This document shows positions 17,005 to 25,734 of a stretch of DNA of 64,000 bases, in pieces. Under the pieces are notes generated by a model. The model saw nothing but the letters and a program-made list of their open reading frames with translations. It ran no database searches and was not told the origin of the DNA. The stretch is taken from assembly GCA_021741155.1 (NCBI GenBank), contig JAIOYP010000005.1, forward strand, positions 62,001-126,000, in the 5' to 3' direction. The stretch is from Flavobacteriales bacterium (GTDB lineage Bacteria > Bacteroidota > Bacteroidia > UBA10329). Every line of letters begins with the position of its first letter. The first letter of the stretch is position 1. A program made the position numbers and the translations under genes.

Positions 17005-17359
17005 TTTGAGACCTACTATGTTTTCAAAGCAGGGGTGTCCGAAATGTGGTTAGGAGGAGCTGTATTTAACCCTTTCAGGGATATTTAGGGCTGCGCCCTT
17101 ATTCGATTGGTCATACCCATCGTTAGTATATAGCGCTTTTCCGGTTACGCTGCGTGAAAATTAAAGGAGCGCAGCGACAAAATCCGTGTTCATCCGCGCT
17201 ATCCGCGTCCTCCGCGTTCTATTATAGAGCATCCCTCAATCAAGAGCGTAGCGACAAATCAGTCCAACCAGTTCAATCAGAGCCTGCCCTGAGTTTGTCG
17301 AAGGGTTCTATCACCCAGCCCCCATTTTCTATATTTGAGATTCCCGCAAAACGGAATCC
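17005..17359. repeat. Intergenic cluster of several dispersed repeat families
   Basis: No gene is supported here. At least three repeat types lie side by side: GAGCGCAGCGACAAA (about 17167-17181) with a second copy GAGCGTAGCGACAAA at about 17244; an ATCCGxG repeat at 17182-17220; and CCTGAGTTTGTCGAAGGG at about 17288-17305. A further CCCTTTCAGGGATATTTAGGGC stretch near 17071 looks similar in kind. The region accumulates mobile or recombining repeats just before acs. Confidence 0.6.
17182..17220 (+). repeat. ATCCGCG repeat, direct copy of the GxxExxY right flank
   Basis: A 39-bp segment in the orientation ATCCGTG...TCCGCGTTCT differs by about ten bases from the right flank of the GxxExxY gene (19681-19719). 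With the inverted copy at 19256 it brackets acs. Confidence 0.65.
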
Positions 17360-19255
17360 ATGAAAAAGATAAACTCTCTCCAAGAATACCACCAGCAATA
17401 CGCCCTAAGCGTAGCCAACCCAGAAGGTTTCTGGAACGATAAAGCCGAAACCTTCCAATGGAAAAAGAAGTGGAATAAAACCTTGGAGTGGGAGTTCAAA
17501 ACACCAGATGTAAAGTGGTTTTTGGGCGGAAAGCTCAACATTACCGAGAATTGTCTTGATAGGCATCTCGAAACACGAGGCGACCAAGTAGCCATCCTCT
17601 TTGAACCCAACGACCCAAGCGAGAAAGCTGAAAAAATCACATACAAGCAATTGCACAGCCGAGTTTGTGCTTTCGCAAACGTTCTTAAAAGAAACGGGGC
17701 CAAGAAAGGCGATAGAATTTGCCTCTACATGCCCATGACGCCCGAATTGGCCATTGCCACCTTGGCTTGTGCGCGAATTGGAGCCATTCATTCGGTAGTG
17801 TTTGCGGGTTTTTCTGCACGCTCACTCGAAGACAGAATTAACGATGCTACCTGCAACATTATCGTTACAGGCGATGGCGCCTATCGCGGGGCAAAAACCA
17901 TCGACCTCAAAGGAATTGTGGATAAAGCCCTCGAAACCTGCCCATCGATTAAGACGTGCATCGTTCAGAAAAGAACGGGTGCATCTATTACAATGAAAGA
18001 GGGTCGCGATGTGTGGTTGGAAGACGAATTGAAGCTCGTCAACGATGACTGCCCAGCCGAAGAAATGGACAGCGAAGACATGCTTTTTGTGCTCTACACT
18101 TCGGGCTCAACAGGCAAGCCTAAGGGCGTGGTTCACACCTGTGGCGGCTACATGGTTTATGCAGAATACAGCTTTAGAAACGTGTTTCAATATGAAGAAG
18201 GCGATGTGTATTGGTGCACTGCCGATATTGGTTGGGTCACGGGTCACACCTACATCGTTTACGGGCCCTTGTTAGCAGGAGCAACCACCGTGATGTTCGA
18301 AGGCATTCCCAGTTATCCAGATGCGGGGCGTTTTTGGGAAGTGTGCGACAAGCACCAAGTCAATATTTTCTACACCGCGCCAACCGCCATTCGTGCGTTA
18401 GAGGCCTACGGATTGGATTACGTAAAACCCTACAAACTCGATAGTTTGCGCGTGTTGGGTTCGGTCGGAGAGCCGATAAACGAAGAGGCTTGGCACTGGT
18501 ACGATAAGCACATCGGCAAAGGCAAATGCCCCATTGTGGATACGTGGTGGCAGACCGAAACGGGAGGCATTCTCATCTCGCCTTTGGCGGGAATAACGCC
18601 TCTTAAACCGAGTTATGCCACGCTTCCACTCCCAGGCGTCCAACCTTGTTTGGTTGATGCTGATGGCAATGAAATTGAAGGAAACGATGTGCAGGGAAAT
18701 CTCTGTATGAAGTTCCCGTGGCCGGGTATGCTTCGCACCACTTATGGCGACCACGAACGCTGCAAGCAGGTCTATTTCTCTACTTACAAAGGCAAATATT
18801 TTACAGGCGATGGTTGCCGAAGAGACAAAGACGGCTACTACCGAATTACGGGAAGAGTTGATGATGTGATTAACGTTTCGGGCCACCGCTTTGGAACGGC
18901 TGAAATTGAAGCCGCCATTGACGAGCACGAAAACGTGGTAGAAACGGCCGTTGTTGGTTATCCACACGACATCAAAGGACAAGGCATTTATGCCTACGTC
19001 ATTTGCAACCATCCACCTGCAGACTTAGAAGCGTTCCGAAAGGAAATCCACAAAGTGGTCATTGAAATTATTGGCCCAATTGCGAAACCCGATAAAGTTC
19101 AGGTGGTAAGTGGATTGCCAAAAACGCGTTCAGGAAAAATTATGCGAAGAATTCTCAGAAAAGTTGCTGAAGGAGACGTGTCTAATCTAGGCGATACCTC
19201 TACCTTGCTCGACCCATCTGTAGTAGACGAAATTAAATTAGGCGCTGGGTTGTAG
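17360..19255 (+). CDS. acs: Acetyl-coenzyme A synthetase
   Basis: A 631-residue AMP-forming acetate-CoA ligase of normal length. It has [15 protein letters not shown] (P-loop-like, about 248-262), [12 protein letters not shown] (about 390-401), and the C-terminal lysine in [14 protein letters not shown] (near 600), which catalyses adenylation and is the acetylation site in this family. It converts acetate, ATP and CoA to acetyl-CoA in the cytoplasm, feeding the TCA cycle or glyoxylate shunt. A 38-bp repeat begins directly after its stop codon, so downstream DNA has probably been altered by the cassette insertion. Confidence 0.96.
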   Translation: MKKINSLQEYHQQYALSVANPEGFWNDKAETFQWKKKWNKTLEWEFKTPDVKWFLGGKLNITENCLDRHLETRGDQVAILFEPNDPSEKAEKITYKQLHSRVCAFANVLKRNGAKKGDRICLYMPMTPELAIATLACARIGAIHSVVFAGFSARSLEDRINDATCNIIVTGDGAYRGAKTIDLKGIVDKALETCPSIKTCIVQKRTGASITMKEGRDVWLEDELKLVNDDCPAEEMDSEDMLFVLYTSGSTGKPKGVVHTCGGYMVYAEYSFRNVFQYEEGDVYWCTADIGWVTGHTYIVYGPLLAGATTVMFEGIPSYPDAGRFWEVCDKHQVNIFYTAPTAIRALEAYGLDYVKPYKLDSLRVLGSVGEPINEEAWHWYDKHIGKGKCPIVDTWWQTETGGILISPLAGITPLKPSYATLPLPGVQPCLVDADGNEIEGNDVQGNLCMKFPWPGMLRTTYGDHERCKQVYFSTYKGKYFTGDGCRRDKDGYYRITGRVDDVINVSGHRFGTAEIEAAIDEHENVVETAVVGYPHDIKGQGIYAYVICNHPPADLEAFRKEIHKVVIEIIGPIAKPDKVQVVSGLPKTRSGKIMRRILRKVAEGDVSNLGDTSTLLDPSVVDEIKLGAGL

Positions 19256-19293
19256 AACGCGGATGACACGGATTGAGCGGATAAACACGGATT
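19256..19293 (-). repeat. Left inverted repeat of the GxxExxY cassette
   Basis: AACGCGGATGACACGGATTG... through 19293. Its reverse complement matches 19681-19719 with about five differences over the central 31 bp. It begins at the base after the acs stop and ends three bases before the GxxExxY ATG. Confidence 0.85.
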
Positions 19294-19296
19294 AAA

Positions 19297-19680
19297 ATGT
19301 CAAATCTTCTTCATTCGGAAATTACAGGAACTATCCTTGAATGTTTTTTCAAGGTGTACAACTCCTTGGGATATGGTTTTCTGGAGAAGGTATATGAGCG
19401 CGCCTTGGTCATTGAGTTACGACATTCTGGACTTGAGTGTTCCGTCCAATACCCCATCAAAGTTTATTATGAAGGCGAGATAGTTGGTGATTACTTTGCC
19501 GACATAATGGTCGAGGGAAAAGTAATTGTTGAGCTGAAAGCTGCTGATGTCTTATGTGAAGAGCATGAATTCCAACTCATCAATTATTTGAAAGCCACAG
19601 ATGTTGAAGTCGGCCTATTGCTGAACTTCGGCACGAAACCACAATACAAACGAAAGGTCTTTAGCAATGGCCGAAAATAA
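19297..19680 (+). CDS. GxxExxY protein (PD-(D/E)xK-like fold suspected)
   Basis: A 127-residue protein carrying the family-defining motif in GYGFLEKVYERALVIEL (G-F-L-E-K-V-Y). It is followed by GEIVGDYFADIMVEGKVIVE and LKAADVLCEEHEFQLINYLK, an arrangement of D, then E-x-K, typical of the PD-(D/E)xK nuclease superfamily (D at about 69, E-L-K near 80). The family is widespread but patchy and its function is unknown. The gene is enclosed by near-perfect inverted repeats that start at its stop codon and end just before its start codon, so it looks like cargo or the moving unit of a small cassette between acs and polA. Confidence 0.92.
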   Translation: MSNLLHSEITGTILECFFKVYNSLGYGFLEKVYERALVIELRHSGLECSVQYPIKVYYEGEIVGDYFADIMVEGKVIVELKAADVLCEEHEFQLINYLKATDVEVGLLLNFGTKPQYKRKVFSNGRK

Positions 19681-19719
19681 ATCCGCGAGTATCCGCTCAA
19701 TCAGCGTCATCCGCGTTCC
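19681..19719 (+). repeat. Right inverted repeat of the GxxExxY cassette
   Basis: ATCCGCGAGTATCCGCTCAA... through 19719, starting at the base after the GxxExxY stop and ending six bases before the polA ATG. It is the inverted partner of 19256-19293 and a direct copy of 17182-17220. Confidence 0.85.
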
Positions 19720-19725
19720 ATTAAA

Positions 19726-22587
19726 ATGACAAAACAGAACGAAACAGAAGACAAACGTCTCTTTCTCCTCGATGCCTTTGCATTGATTTACCGTGCCTAT
19801 TTCGCCTTTGCAGGCAATCGTGTAGATAAGCACGGCAATCGCGCCAGCGGCTATACCATGGTCAACTCAAAAGGGCTGAACACATCGGCCATTTTTGGCT
19901 TTACCAACACGCTTTTGGAGTTGCTGGAGAAGGAAAAACCATCCCACATTGCCGTGGTATTTGACATGCCGGGCGAAACAAACCGTCAAATTGAATACAC
20001 CGAATACAAGGCTAATCGTCAGGCCATGCCTGATGATTTGCGCGACAGCATTTCCTACATTCAAGACCTTATCCGAGGCTTTCGAATTCCAGTGTTGGGA
20101 GTAGAAGGCTACGAGGCCGATGATGTAATTGGCACCCTCGCCAAAAAGGCCGAAAAAGAAGGCTATACAACTTACATGGTTACGCCCGATAAGGATTATG
20201 GGCAGTTGGTTTCTGATAAAATCTACATGTACAAGCCCGCTAGCATGGGCAACGACATTGCCGTGTTGGGTCCGAAAGAAATTTGTGAGAGGTATGGATT
20301 GGCACGCCCCGAACAATTGATTGATGTGCTCGGAATGTGGGGCGATGCGGTGGATAATATTCCCGGAATTCCTGGAGTGGGAGAGAAGACCGCCATCAAG
20401 TTCATTCAGGACTATGGCTCGATGGAAGGCTTGTACGAAAACCTCGACCAACTGAAAGGAAAAATGAAGGAAAACGTGGAAAACAATCACGAAAAAGCCC
20501 TCATGTCCAAAATGTTGGCAACCATTATTTTGGATGTTCCGATTGATTTTGATGAGGAAGACCTCATTATGGAAGAGCCAAATAAGGAAGCGTTAGCTGA
20601 ATTGTTTGCAGAGTTGGAATTCAGAACCATCGCCAGAAAAGTACTTGGACAAGAAGTAGCTATTCAGCCAGCCCCAAAACCAGCTACCGCTAAATCTGCG
20701 GCAATGGGGCAGATAGATATGTTTGCGGCCAGCGATACCGTGGTAGAAACGGTTGAGGGTTCGGGTTATCAGACGTTGTCAAACACCGACCACGATTACC
20801 AGCTTGTTGATACTGCTGAAAAGCGAAAAGAGCTTATCGCAACCCTTTCCAAAGCCGAAACTATTTGTTTTGACACCGAAACAACAGGATTGGACACGCT
20901 TACCGCTGAACTGTTGGGCATCGCTTTTTCCATCGAAAAGGGAAAAGGTTTTTACGTGTCCATTCCTGATAATGAGGTTGAAGCCAAGAAAGTCTGTGCG
21001 GAGTTTCAGTCCATCTTTTCTGATGGAAAGAAATTGCTGATTGCGCAGAATTTGAAATATGATTTGTGCATTCTTCTGCGTTACGGAATTACTATTTCGG
21101 CCAAGACGTTCGATACCATGATTGCGCATTATCTCATCAATCCGGATATGCGACACGGAATGGATCTATTGGCGGAAACGTACCTCGCCTACAAGCCTCA
21201 ATCAATCACCGAACTAATTGGAAAAAAAGGCAAAGCGCAGGGCAGCATGAAGGATGTGGCTTTGGAAGATGTGAAGGAATATGCTGCAGAAGATGCCGAC
21301 ATCACCTTTCAATTGTTCGAGAAGTTCGGCCCGTTGTTGGATGAAGTGGAAGCGCGAAAACTCTTCAATGAGGTTGAAATGCCGCTCATTCCTGTGCTTG
21401 GCGCCATGGAGATGGAAGGAATTAAACTTGATGTTGCGGCACTCAAAATAATGTCAGCCGAATTGAACGAAGACCTCATCCGCTTGCAGACCGAGATTAA
21501 AGAGTTGGCAGGAGTTGACGATTTCAATATTCAATCGCCAAAGCAATTGGGAGAGGTGCTTTTTGACCATTTGAAAATTGACACCAACGCCAAGCGAACA
21601 GGCAAAACAGGGCAGTACAAAACGGGCGAGGAGATTTTGAGCAAATTGGTTGGAAAACATGCCATTGTTCCAAAAATCTTGGATTACCGTTCGGTTCAAA
21701 AACTCAAATCGACTTATGTCGATACGCTTCCAGAACTCGTAAACGCTAAGACGGGGAAGATTCATACAAGCTACAATCAAGCAGTTGCTGCAACGGGTCG
21801 ATTGAGTTCAGATAATCCGAACCTTCAGAACATTCCGATTAGAACGGAACGCGGTCGCGAGATTAGAAAAGCATTCATACCCCGAAGCGAAGAATATGTC
21901 CTTCTTGCAGCGGATTATTCGCAAGTGGAGCTTCGCATCATTGCTGCCTTGAGTAAGGACGGACCGATGATTGAAGCTTTCAAGCAGGGACAAGATATTC
22001 ACGCAGCTACGGCCGCCAAGGTTTTCGGAGTAAAATTGGAAGAAGTTGACCGCGACATGCGAAGCAAGGCCAAGGCCGTAAACTTTGGGCTGATGTACGG
22101 CCAGTCGGCATTCGGATTGGCGGATAATTTGGGCATTTCCCGAACGGAAGCGAGAGATATAATTGAAGAATATTTCAAGCAATTCCCAACCATTCGGGCT
22201 TACATGGATAGCAACATTCAGTTTGCCAAGGAGCACGGATACGTGGAAACCATCATGGGGCGCAGACGCTACTTGCGTGACATCAACTCAAACAATCAAA
22301 CTGTGAGAGGTTATGCCGAACGAAACGCCATCAACGCGCCTATTCAAGGATCAGCAGCTGATATCATCAAAGTGGCAATGATCAACGTTCATGCAGAAAT
22401 GAACAAGCGCAAAATGAAATCAAAATTGCTGCTTCAAGTGCATGATGAACTTGTTTTTGATGCGCATAAAGATGAATTGGAAGAGCTCAAAGCCTTGGTT
22501 CAAGAAAAAATGGTTGGAGCGGTAAGTTTAGAGGTGTCGATGGTGGTGGATATGGGAGTTGGAACGAACTGGTTAGAGGCACATTAA
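19726..22587 (+). CDS. polA: DNA polymerase I
   Basis: A 953-residue family A polymerase with three domains. The 5'-3' exonuclease/flap domain (about 1-310) has YEADDVIGTLA and TPDKDYGQL. The 3'-5' exonuclease domain (about 355-550) is intact, with FDTETTGLD, QNLKYDLCIL and YAAEDADITF, so proofreading is expected. The polymerase domain (about 580-953) has LAADYSQVELRIIAA (motif A), RSKAKAVNFGLMYGQ (motif B) and LLQVHDELVFDAH (motif C). It acts in Okazaki-fragment processing and repair. Its start region now abuts the GxxExxY cassette repeat, so its promoter probably lies within or before the cassette. Confidence 0.97.
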   Translation: MTKQNETEDKRLFLLDAFALIYRAYFAFAGNRVDKHGNRASGYTMVNSKGLNTSAIFGFTNTLLELLEKEKPSHIAVVFDMPGETNRQIEYTEYKANRQAMPDDLRDSISYIQDLIRGFRIPVLGVEGYEADDVIGTLAKKAEKEGYTTYMVTPDKDYGQLVSDKIYMYKPASMGNDIAVLGPKEICERYGLARPEQLIDVLGMWGDAVDNIPGIPGVGEKTAIKFIQDYGSMEGLYENLDQLKGKMKENVENNHEKALMSKMLATIILDVPIDFDEEDLIMEEPNKEALAELFAELEFRTIARKVLGQEVAIQPAPKPATAKSAAMGQIDMFAASDTVVETVEGSGYQTLSNTDHDYQLVDTAEKRKELIATLSKAETICFDTETTGLDTLTAELLGIAFSIEKGKGFYVSIPDNEVEAKKVCAEFQSIFSDGKKLLIAQNLKYDLCILLRYGITISAKTFDTMIAHYLINPDMRHGMDLLAETYLAYKPQSITELIGKKGKAQGSMKDVALEDVKEYAAEDADITFQLFEKFGPLLDEVEARKLFNEVEMPLIPVLGAMEMEGIKLDVAALKIMSAELNEDLIRLQTEIKELAGVDDFNIQSPKQLGEVLFDHLKIDTNAKRTGKTGQYKTGEEILSKLVGKHAIVPKILDYRSVQKLKSTYVDTLPELVNAKTGKIHTSYNQAVAATGRLSSDNPNLQNIPIRTERGREIRKAFIPRSEEYVLLAADYSQVELRIIAALSKDGPMIEAFKQGQDIHAATAAKVFGVKLEEVDRDMRSKAKAVNFGLMYGQSAFGLADNLGISRTEARDIIEEYFKQFPTIRAYMDSNIQFAKEHGYVETIMGRRRYLRDINSNNQTVRGYAERNAINAPIQGSAADIIKVAMINVHAEMNKRKMKSKLLLQVHDELVFDAHKDELEELKALVQEKMVGAVSLEVSMVVDMGVGTNWLEAH

Positions 22588-22710
22588 TCATGACATTTCA
22601 ATACAAGGTAAAAATGTTTGCAACCCTCTATTAATCTGTTCGTAAGCGTTCAATTGCATAGCGTACGCAAACGAAATTTTATTTTTGTTGGAATAAAGGA
22701 ACTTAGGAAC

Positions 22711-23559
22711 ATGAACAAACCATTTAAATCAATACTAGGGTTGGCTTTTGCCGCCTTCTTGCTCGCTTCTTGTGGGTCAGAACAAAAACCAGCCGCTGAA
22801 GCAGCAACTGAAGAAGCCAAGGAGATGTCTGCAGAAGATTTGGCTCAGGCCGATGAAATGATTCAGAACATGCCATCTCCTATCGAAATGGCCATTCTGG
22901 TGAAACACGCTGGAGGCGAATACAATGCAAAATTGTTGAACGATGTCAAGAAGCTAGACTCGTACGTGACTCAAGGCAAAAAGACTATCAACATGGGCGT
23001 TTATAGCTCGGATGTGGGCTACACGTCACTTTACAAACAAACGCAGGAAACGGTTTTTTACCTCAATAATGTGCGTAAACTGTCTGATGACATCGGTCTT
23101 TCGGATGCATTCGGCCAAAGCATGTTTGACCGTGTAGAGTCGAACATCGAGAACCGAGATTCGTTGCTTCAGATTCTCAGCGCATCTTACGATGTGGCGA
23201 ATCAGTATTTGAAGGAAAATAACCGAATGAACACGTCTGTGTTGATGATTGGCGGAGGCTGGATTGAGTCTATGTATTTGGCGGCAAATCTTGGTACAAA
23301 TGGAGGCAGACCAGCAGACATTATTTCTCTTCGAATCTTAGAGCAGGAAAAGGTTCTGGCCAAAATCGTAATAGCCATGAAAATGGTGGATGACGACCCA
23401 TTGGTAGCAGAATTTGCCACGAAGCTGGAGGAATTATCACACGCCTTGGTGGCAAGCGAAATTCGCGTTGGAGAAGGAGATGAAGCAACGGTTGATGCTG
23501 CGAAAATGGAAAAAGTCTATGTTCTTGTTGACAAGATTCGTGCTTGGGCAGTAGCTTAA
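22711..23559 (+). CDS. Lipoprotein of unknown function
   Basis: A 282-residue lipoprotein. MNKPFKSILGLAFAAFLLAS precedes the lipobox Cys, followed by an acidic Ala/Glu-rich linker (AAEAATEEAKEMSAED). The mature domain is all-helical, with VGYTSLYKQTQETVFYLNNV and GGGWIESMYLAANLGTN. ATG 22711 was chosen because only it places the signal peptide at the N-terminus; a TATTTTTG -7-like element lies at 22680-22687. I know similar unnamed lipoproteins in Bacteroidota but no function. A terminator hairpin follows, lying inside the next reading frame. Confidence 0.8.
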   Translation: MNKPFKSILGLAFAAFLLASCGSEQKPAAEAATEEAKEMSAEDLAQADEMIQNMPSPIEMAILVKHAGGEYNAKLLNDVKKLDSYVTQGKKTINMGVYSSDVGYTSLYKQTQETVFYLNNVRKLSDDIGLSDAFGQSMFDRVESNIENRDSLLQILSASYDVANQYLKENNRMNTSVLMIGGGWIESMYLAANLGTNGGRPADIISLRILEQEKVLAKIVIAMKMVDDDPLVAEFATKLEELSHALVASEIRVGEGDEATVDAAKMEKVYVLVDKIRAWAVA

Positions 23560-23564
23560 TTTTA

Positions 23565-25193
23565 ATGTCGTTCAAAAAATTTCATTTAAAGCGATCGTTT
23601 CTGTGGTCGCTTTTTTTGTGCCTGATATTTTCTCAATCCAAGGCACAACATTTTGATTGGGCAGAAAGCATTGGCGGCCTTGGATTAGATGTTGGGCGAG
23701 CGGTGACCACAGATGAAGCCGGAAATGTTTTTGTGGTTGGGAATTTTACGGGCGGAACGCACATTGCCGACACATTTCTTACTGGTTATGGTTCGATGGA
23801 AGCGTTTGTTGCCAAATTCACGTCCGAAGGAGAATTCCTCTGGGCACGAGTTATTTCTGGCCCTTTGGAGGATATGGCTAGAGGCGTAGTAACGGATTAT
23901 GATGGAAATGCCTACGTGGTTGGTCACTTCACCGATACGGTTACTTTTTCCACTTCGCCCGGAGGAAATGTTGCTGCAAAATCAGCTGGTGGTCAAGATG
24001 TGTTTGTGGTGAAATATGCACCCAACGGCCAGTTGGTTTGGAAACTAACTGGGGGCGGCTCTGGAGACGATACCGCAACCGATATTGATCAATATAGATG
24101 GAGTGGGAAACTCTACGTAAGCGGTGGATTTGAAAACAGAGCAAGTTTTGGTACAGCTACGATTCTTTCAAACGGTCGTTCGGATGCTTTTCTCTTGAAA
24201 ATGGACATGGGTGGCAATGCGCATTGGGTTAGGAATGGTGGAGGTTTGGAGCACGATATTGCAGCCTCCGTTGCTGTTGGAAATGATGAGTCCGTTTACA
24301 TTGTAGGAGATTTTTACGATCAGGCCACTTTTGGTTCTGCACAGCTACAAGCCATGGGAAGTTCAGACATGTTCTTGGCCAAATTCACCGAAAACGGAAA
24401 CATGGAATGGGTTCGGACAAATGGTGGCACCTCGGTTGATGTTTCTACCGTTGTAGGCACCGATTTGAACGGAAACGTATTCGTTTCTGGCTATTACCAA
24501 GGCACCACTTTTTTCCAAAATTTCTCTAAAACGGCCATTGATTACAATGATATTTTCGTTTCCAAATTTGATGGCGATGGAAACTGCCAATGGCTCAGTT
24601 CGGCAGGCAGCTGGAACTTGGACAACTGTTTGGGAATGGCGGTGGATTGGGATGGATCGACCTATCTCACAGGTTTTTTTGAGAACGAAATGTTTGCGGA
24701 CGATGTATCGTTCCTTGGTGATGGGTACGATATATTCATTCTGAAATATAATCCGGACGGCACAATAAGATATGGCCGCAATGCTGGTGCCGCAAGTTCA
24801 GATTTCGGCACAGGGATTTGTCTTGGCGCAGATCAAAGTTTATACATAACTGGTTACTATTTCTTCTTTGCCGATTTTGATCAAACCACCATTGGCAATG
24901 CAGATAATGGCGATTGTTTCTTGGCAAGAATGAGCGACATACTTTCTATCCCAGAAGAAGATGAGAAAGAATCAGATGATGATTGCCTCACGTACAATTA
25001 TGGACAAAAAACCATGCAGGTTGCCTGTAGTGACTTCACCAAATGGATGGTTGTAAATACGCTAGGACAGACCGTTTCAAATGGAAATATAAGTGATGCC
25101 AAAATCGACCTTTCGTACTTACGAACGGGTCATTACATCTTTAGAGGAGACCGAAACGGAGCGCCAGCTTCGGTGAAATTCGTTGTGCCTTAG
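23565..25193 (+). CDS. SBBP-repeat beta-propeller protein with T9SS type A tail
   Basis: A 542-residue secreted protein with a signal peptide (SFLWSLFLCLIFSQSKAQ), then about eight SBBP-like blades of some 50 residues, each of the form DAFLxKxxxxGNxxWxRxxGG followed by GNVFVxGxF. The C-terminal type A sorting domain has WMVVNTLGQTVSNG, LSYLRTGHYIFRG and FVVP. The N-terminal third of the 1744-residue protein at 46801 has the same repeats. Such propellers are thought to act in surface binding; no catalytic residues are seen. The stop overlaps that of the convergent DinB-like gene. A terminator-like hairpin lies within codons 8-18. Confidence 0.85.
   Translation: MSFKKFHLKRSFLWSLFLCLIFSQSKAQHFDWAESIGGLGLDVGRAVTTDEAGNVFVVGNFTGGTHIADTFLTGYGSMEAFVAKFTSEGEFLWARVISGPLEDMARGVVTDYDGNAYVVGHFTDTVTFSTSPGGNVAAKSAGGQDVFVVKYAPNGQLVWKLTGGGSGDDTATDIDQYRWSGKLYVSGGFENRASFGTATILSNGRSDAFLLKMDMGGNAHWVRNGGGLEHDIAASVAVGNDESVYIVGDFYDQATFGSAQLQAMGSSDMFLAKFTENGNMEWVRTNGGTSVDVSTVVGTDLNGNVFVSGYYQGTTFFQNFSKTAIDYNDIFVSKFDGDGNCQWLSSAGSWNLDNCLGMAVDWDGSTYLTGFFENEMFADDVSFLGDGYDIFILKYNPDGTIRYGRNAGAASSDFGTGICLGADQSLYITGYYFFFADFDQTTIGNADNGDCFLARMSDILSIPEEDEKESDDDCLTYNYGQKTMQVACSDFTKWMVVNTLGQTVSNGNISDAKIDLSYLRTGHYIFRGDRNGAPASVKFVVP
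23588..23617 (+). terminator. Hairpin terminator inside a signal-peptide coding region
   Basis: AAAGCGA (23588-23594) pairs with TCGCTTT (23607-23613), followed by T to 23617. It lies 28 bp after the lipoprotein stop, where a terminator is expected, but also within the first codons of the SBBP gene. Confidence 0.6.
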
Positions 25194-25726
25194 GCTACTG
25201 CTTTCAGAATTCTATCAACTTGGCCAATGTGACGAATTACGTGCTGACGCATGAATTTGACGCTTTGCAGAACGCTCAATTTTCCCGCTGCTGGATGCTT
25301 GAAAAGCTCATTGTCAATGATGTTTTCATCCACCGTTTCGTACTGCTTTCTAAGTCCTGCTCTCACTTCGTTCCATTCTGCCACAGCCTGTGCATAAGAA
25401 ATGTCCATTCCCTCAGGAATCTGAGCCACAGGAGGAGCCTTGTACTTGATTGGAAGCGAAACAGCCAGATTCAGTAGCTTCTGCTTTACTGCTGCCCCAA
25501 ATGTGGCTTTTTGATGTCCACCTACTTCCAGCTTTTTCGTCATGTAGTTCAATGCACCAAGCTCTGCAACCTTCAAGTGGTAAATCGTCTCGGTAACCGA
25601 CCAAGAATTCGCAGCAGGTTTTTTTGTGAGCGTTTCCTCCGAATACTTCTCCAATCGTTTGAGCAATTGTTGGCGCTCGTTCTCCATTTTGTCAAATGCC
25701 GCCAATAGTTCTTTCCGTGTTGCCAT
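25190..25726 (-). CDS. DinB-like protein
   Basis: A 178-residue four-helix-bundle protein. Its start at MATRKELLAAF (25726) follows the TPR gene stop by 8 bp. SWSVTETIYHLKVAELGALN near residue 52 and KFMRQHVIRHIGQVDRILKA at the C-terminus hold the spaced His residues that bind metal in the DinB/YfiT superfamily. Members include thiol transferases and many damage-inducible proteins without a known reaction. It is probably cotranscribed with the TPR gene. No further specificity can be read. Confidence 0.8.
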   Translation of the reverse strand: MATRKELLAAFDKMENERQQLLKRLEKYSEETLTKKPAANSWSVTETIYHLKVAELGALNYMTKKLEVGGHQKATFGAAVKQKLLNLAVSLPIKYKAPPVAQIPEGMDISYAQAVAEWNEVRAGLRKQYETVDENIIDNELFKHPAAGKLSVLQSVKFMRQHVIRHIGQVDRILKAVA

Positions 25727-25734
25727 AATTTTTT

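Noticed and set aside
17154..17363. A 69-codon open frame upstream of acs
   Set aside because: It is built wholly from dispersed intergenic repeats and runs into the acs start; no protein features.
19297..19680. GxxExxY gene as part of an acs-polA operon
   Set aside because: The flanking inverted repeats and patchy nature of the family favour insertion over operon membership.
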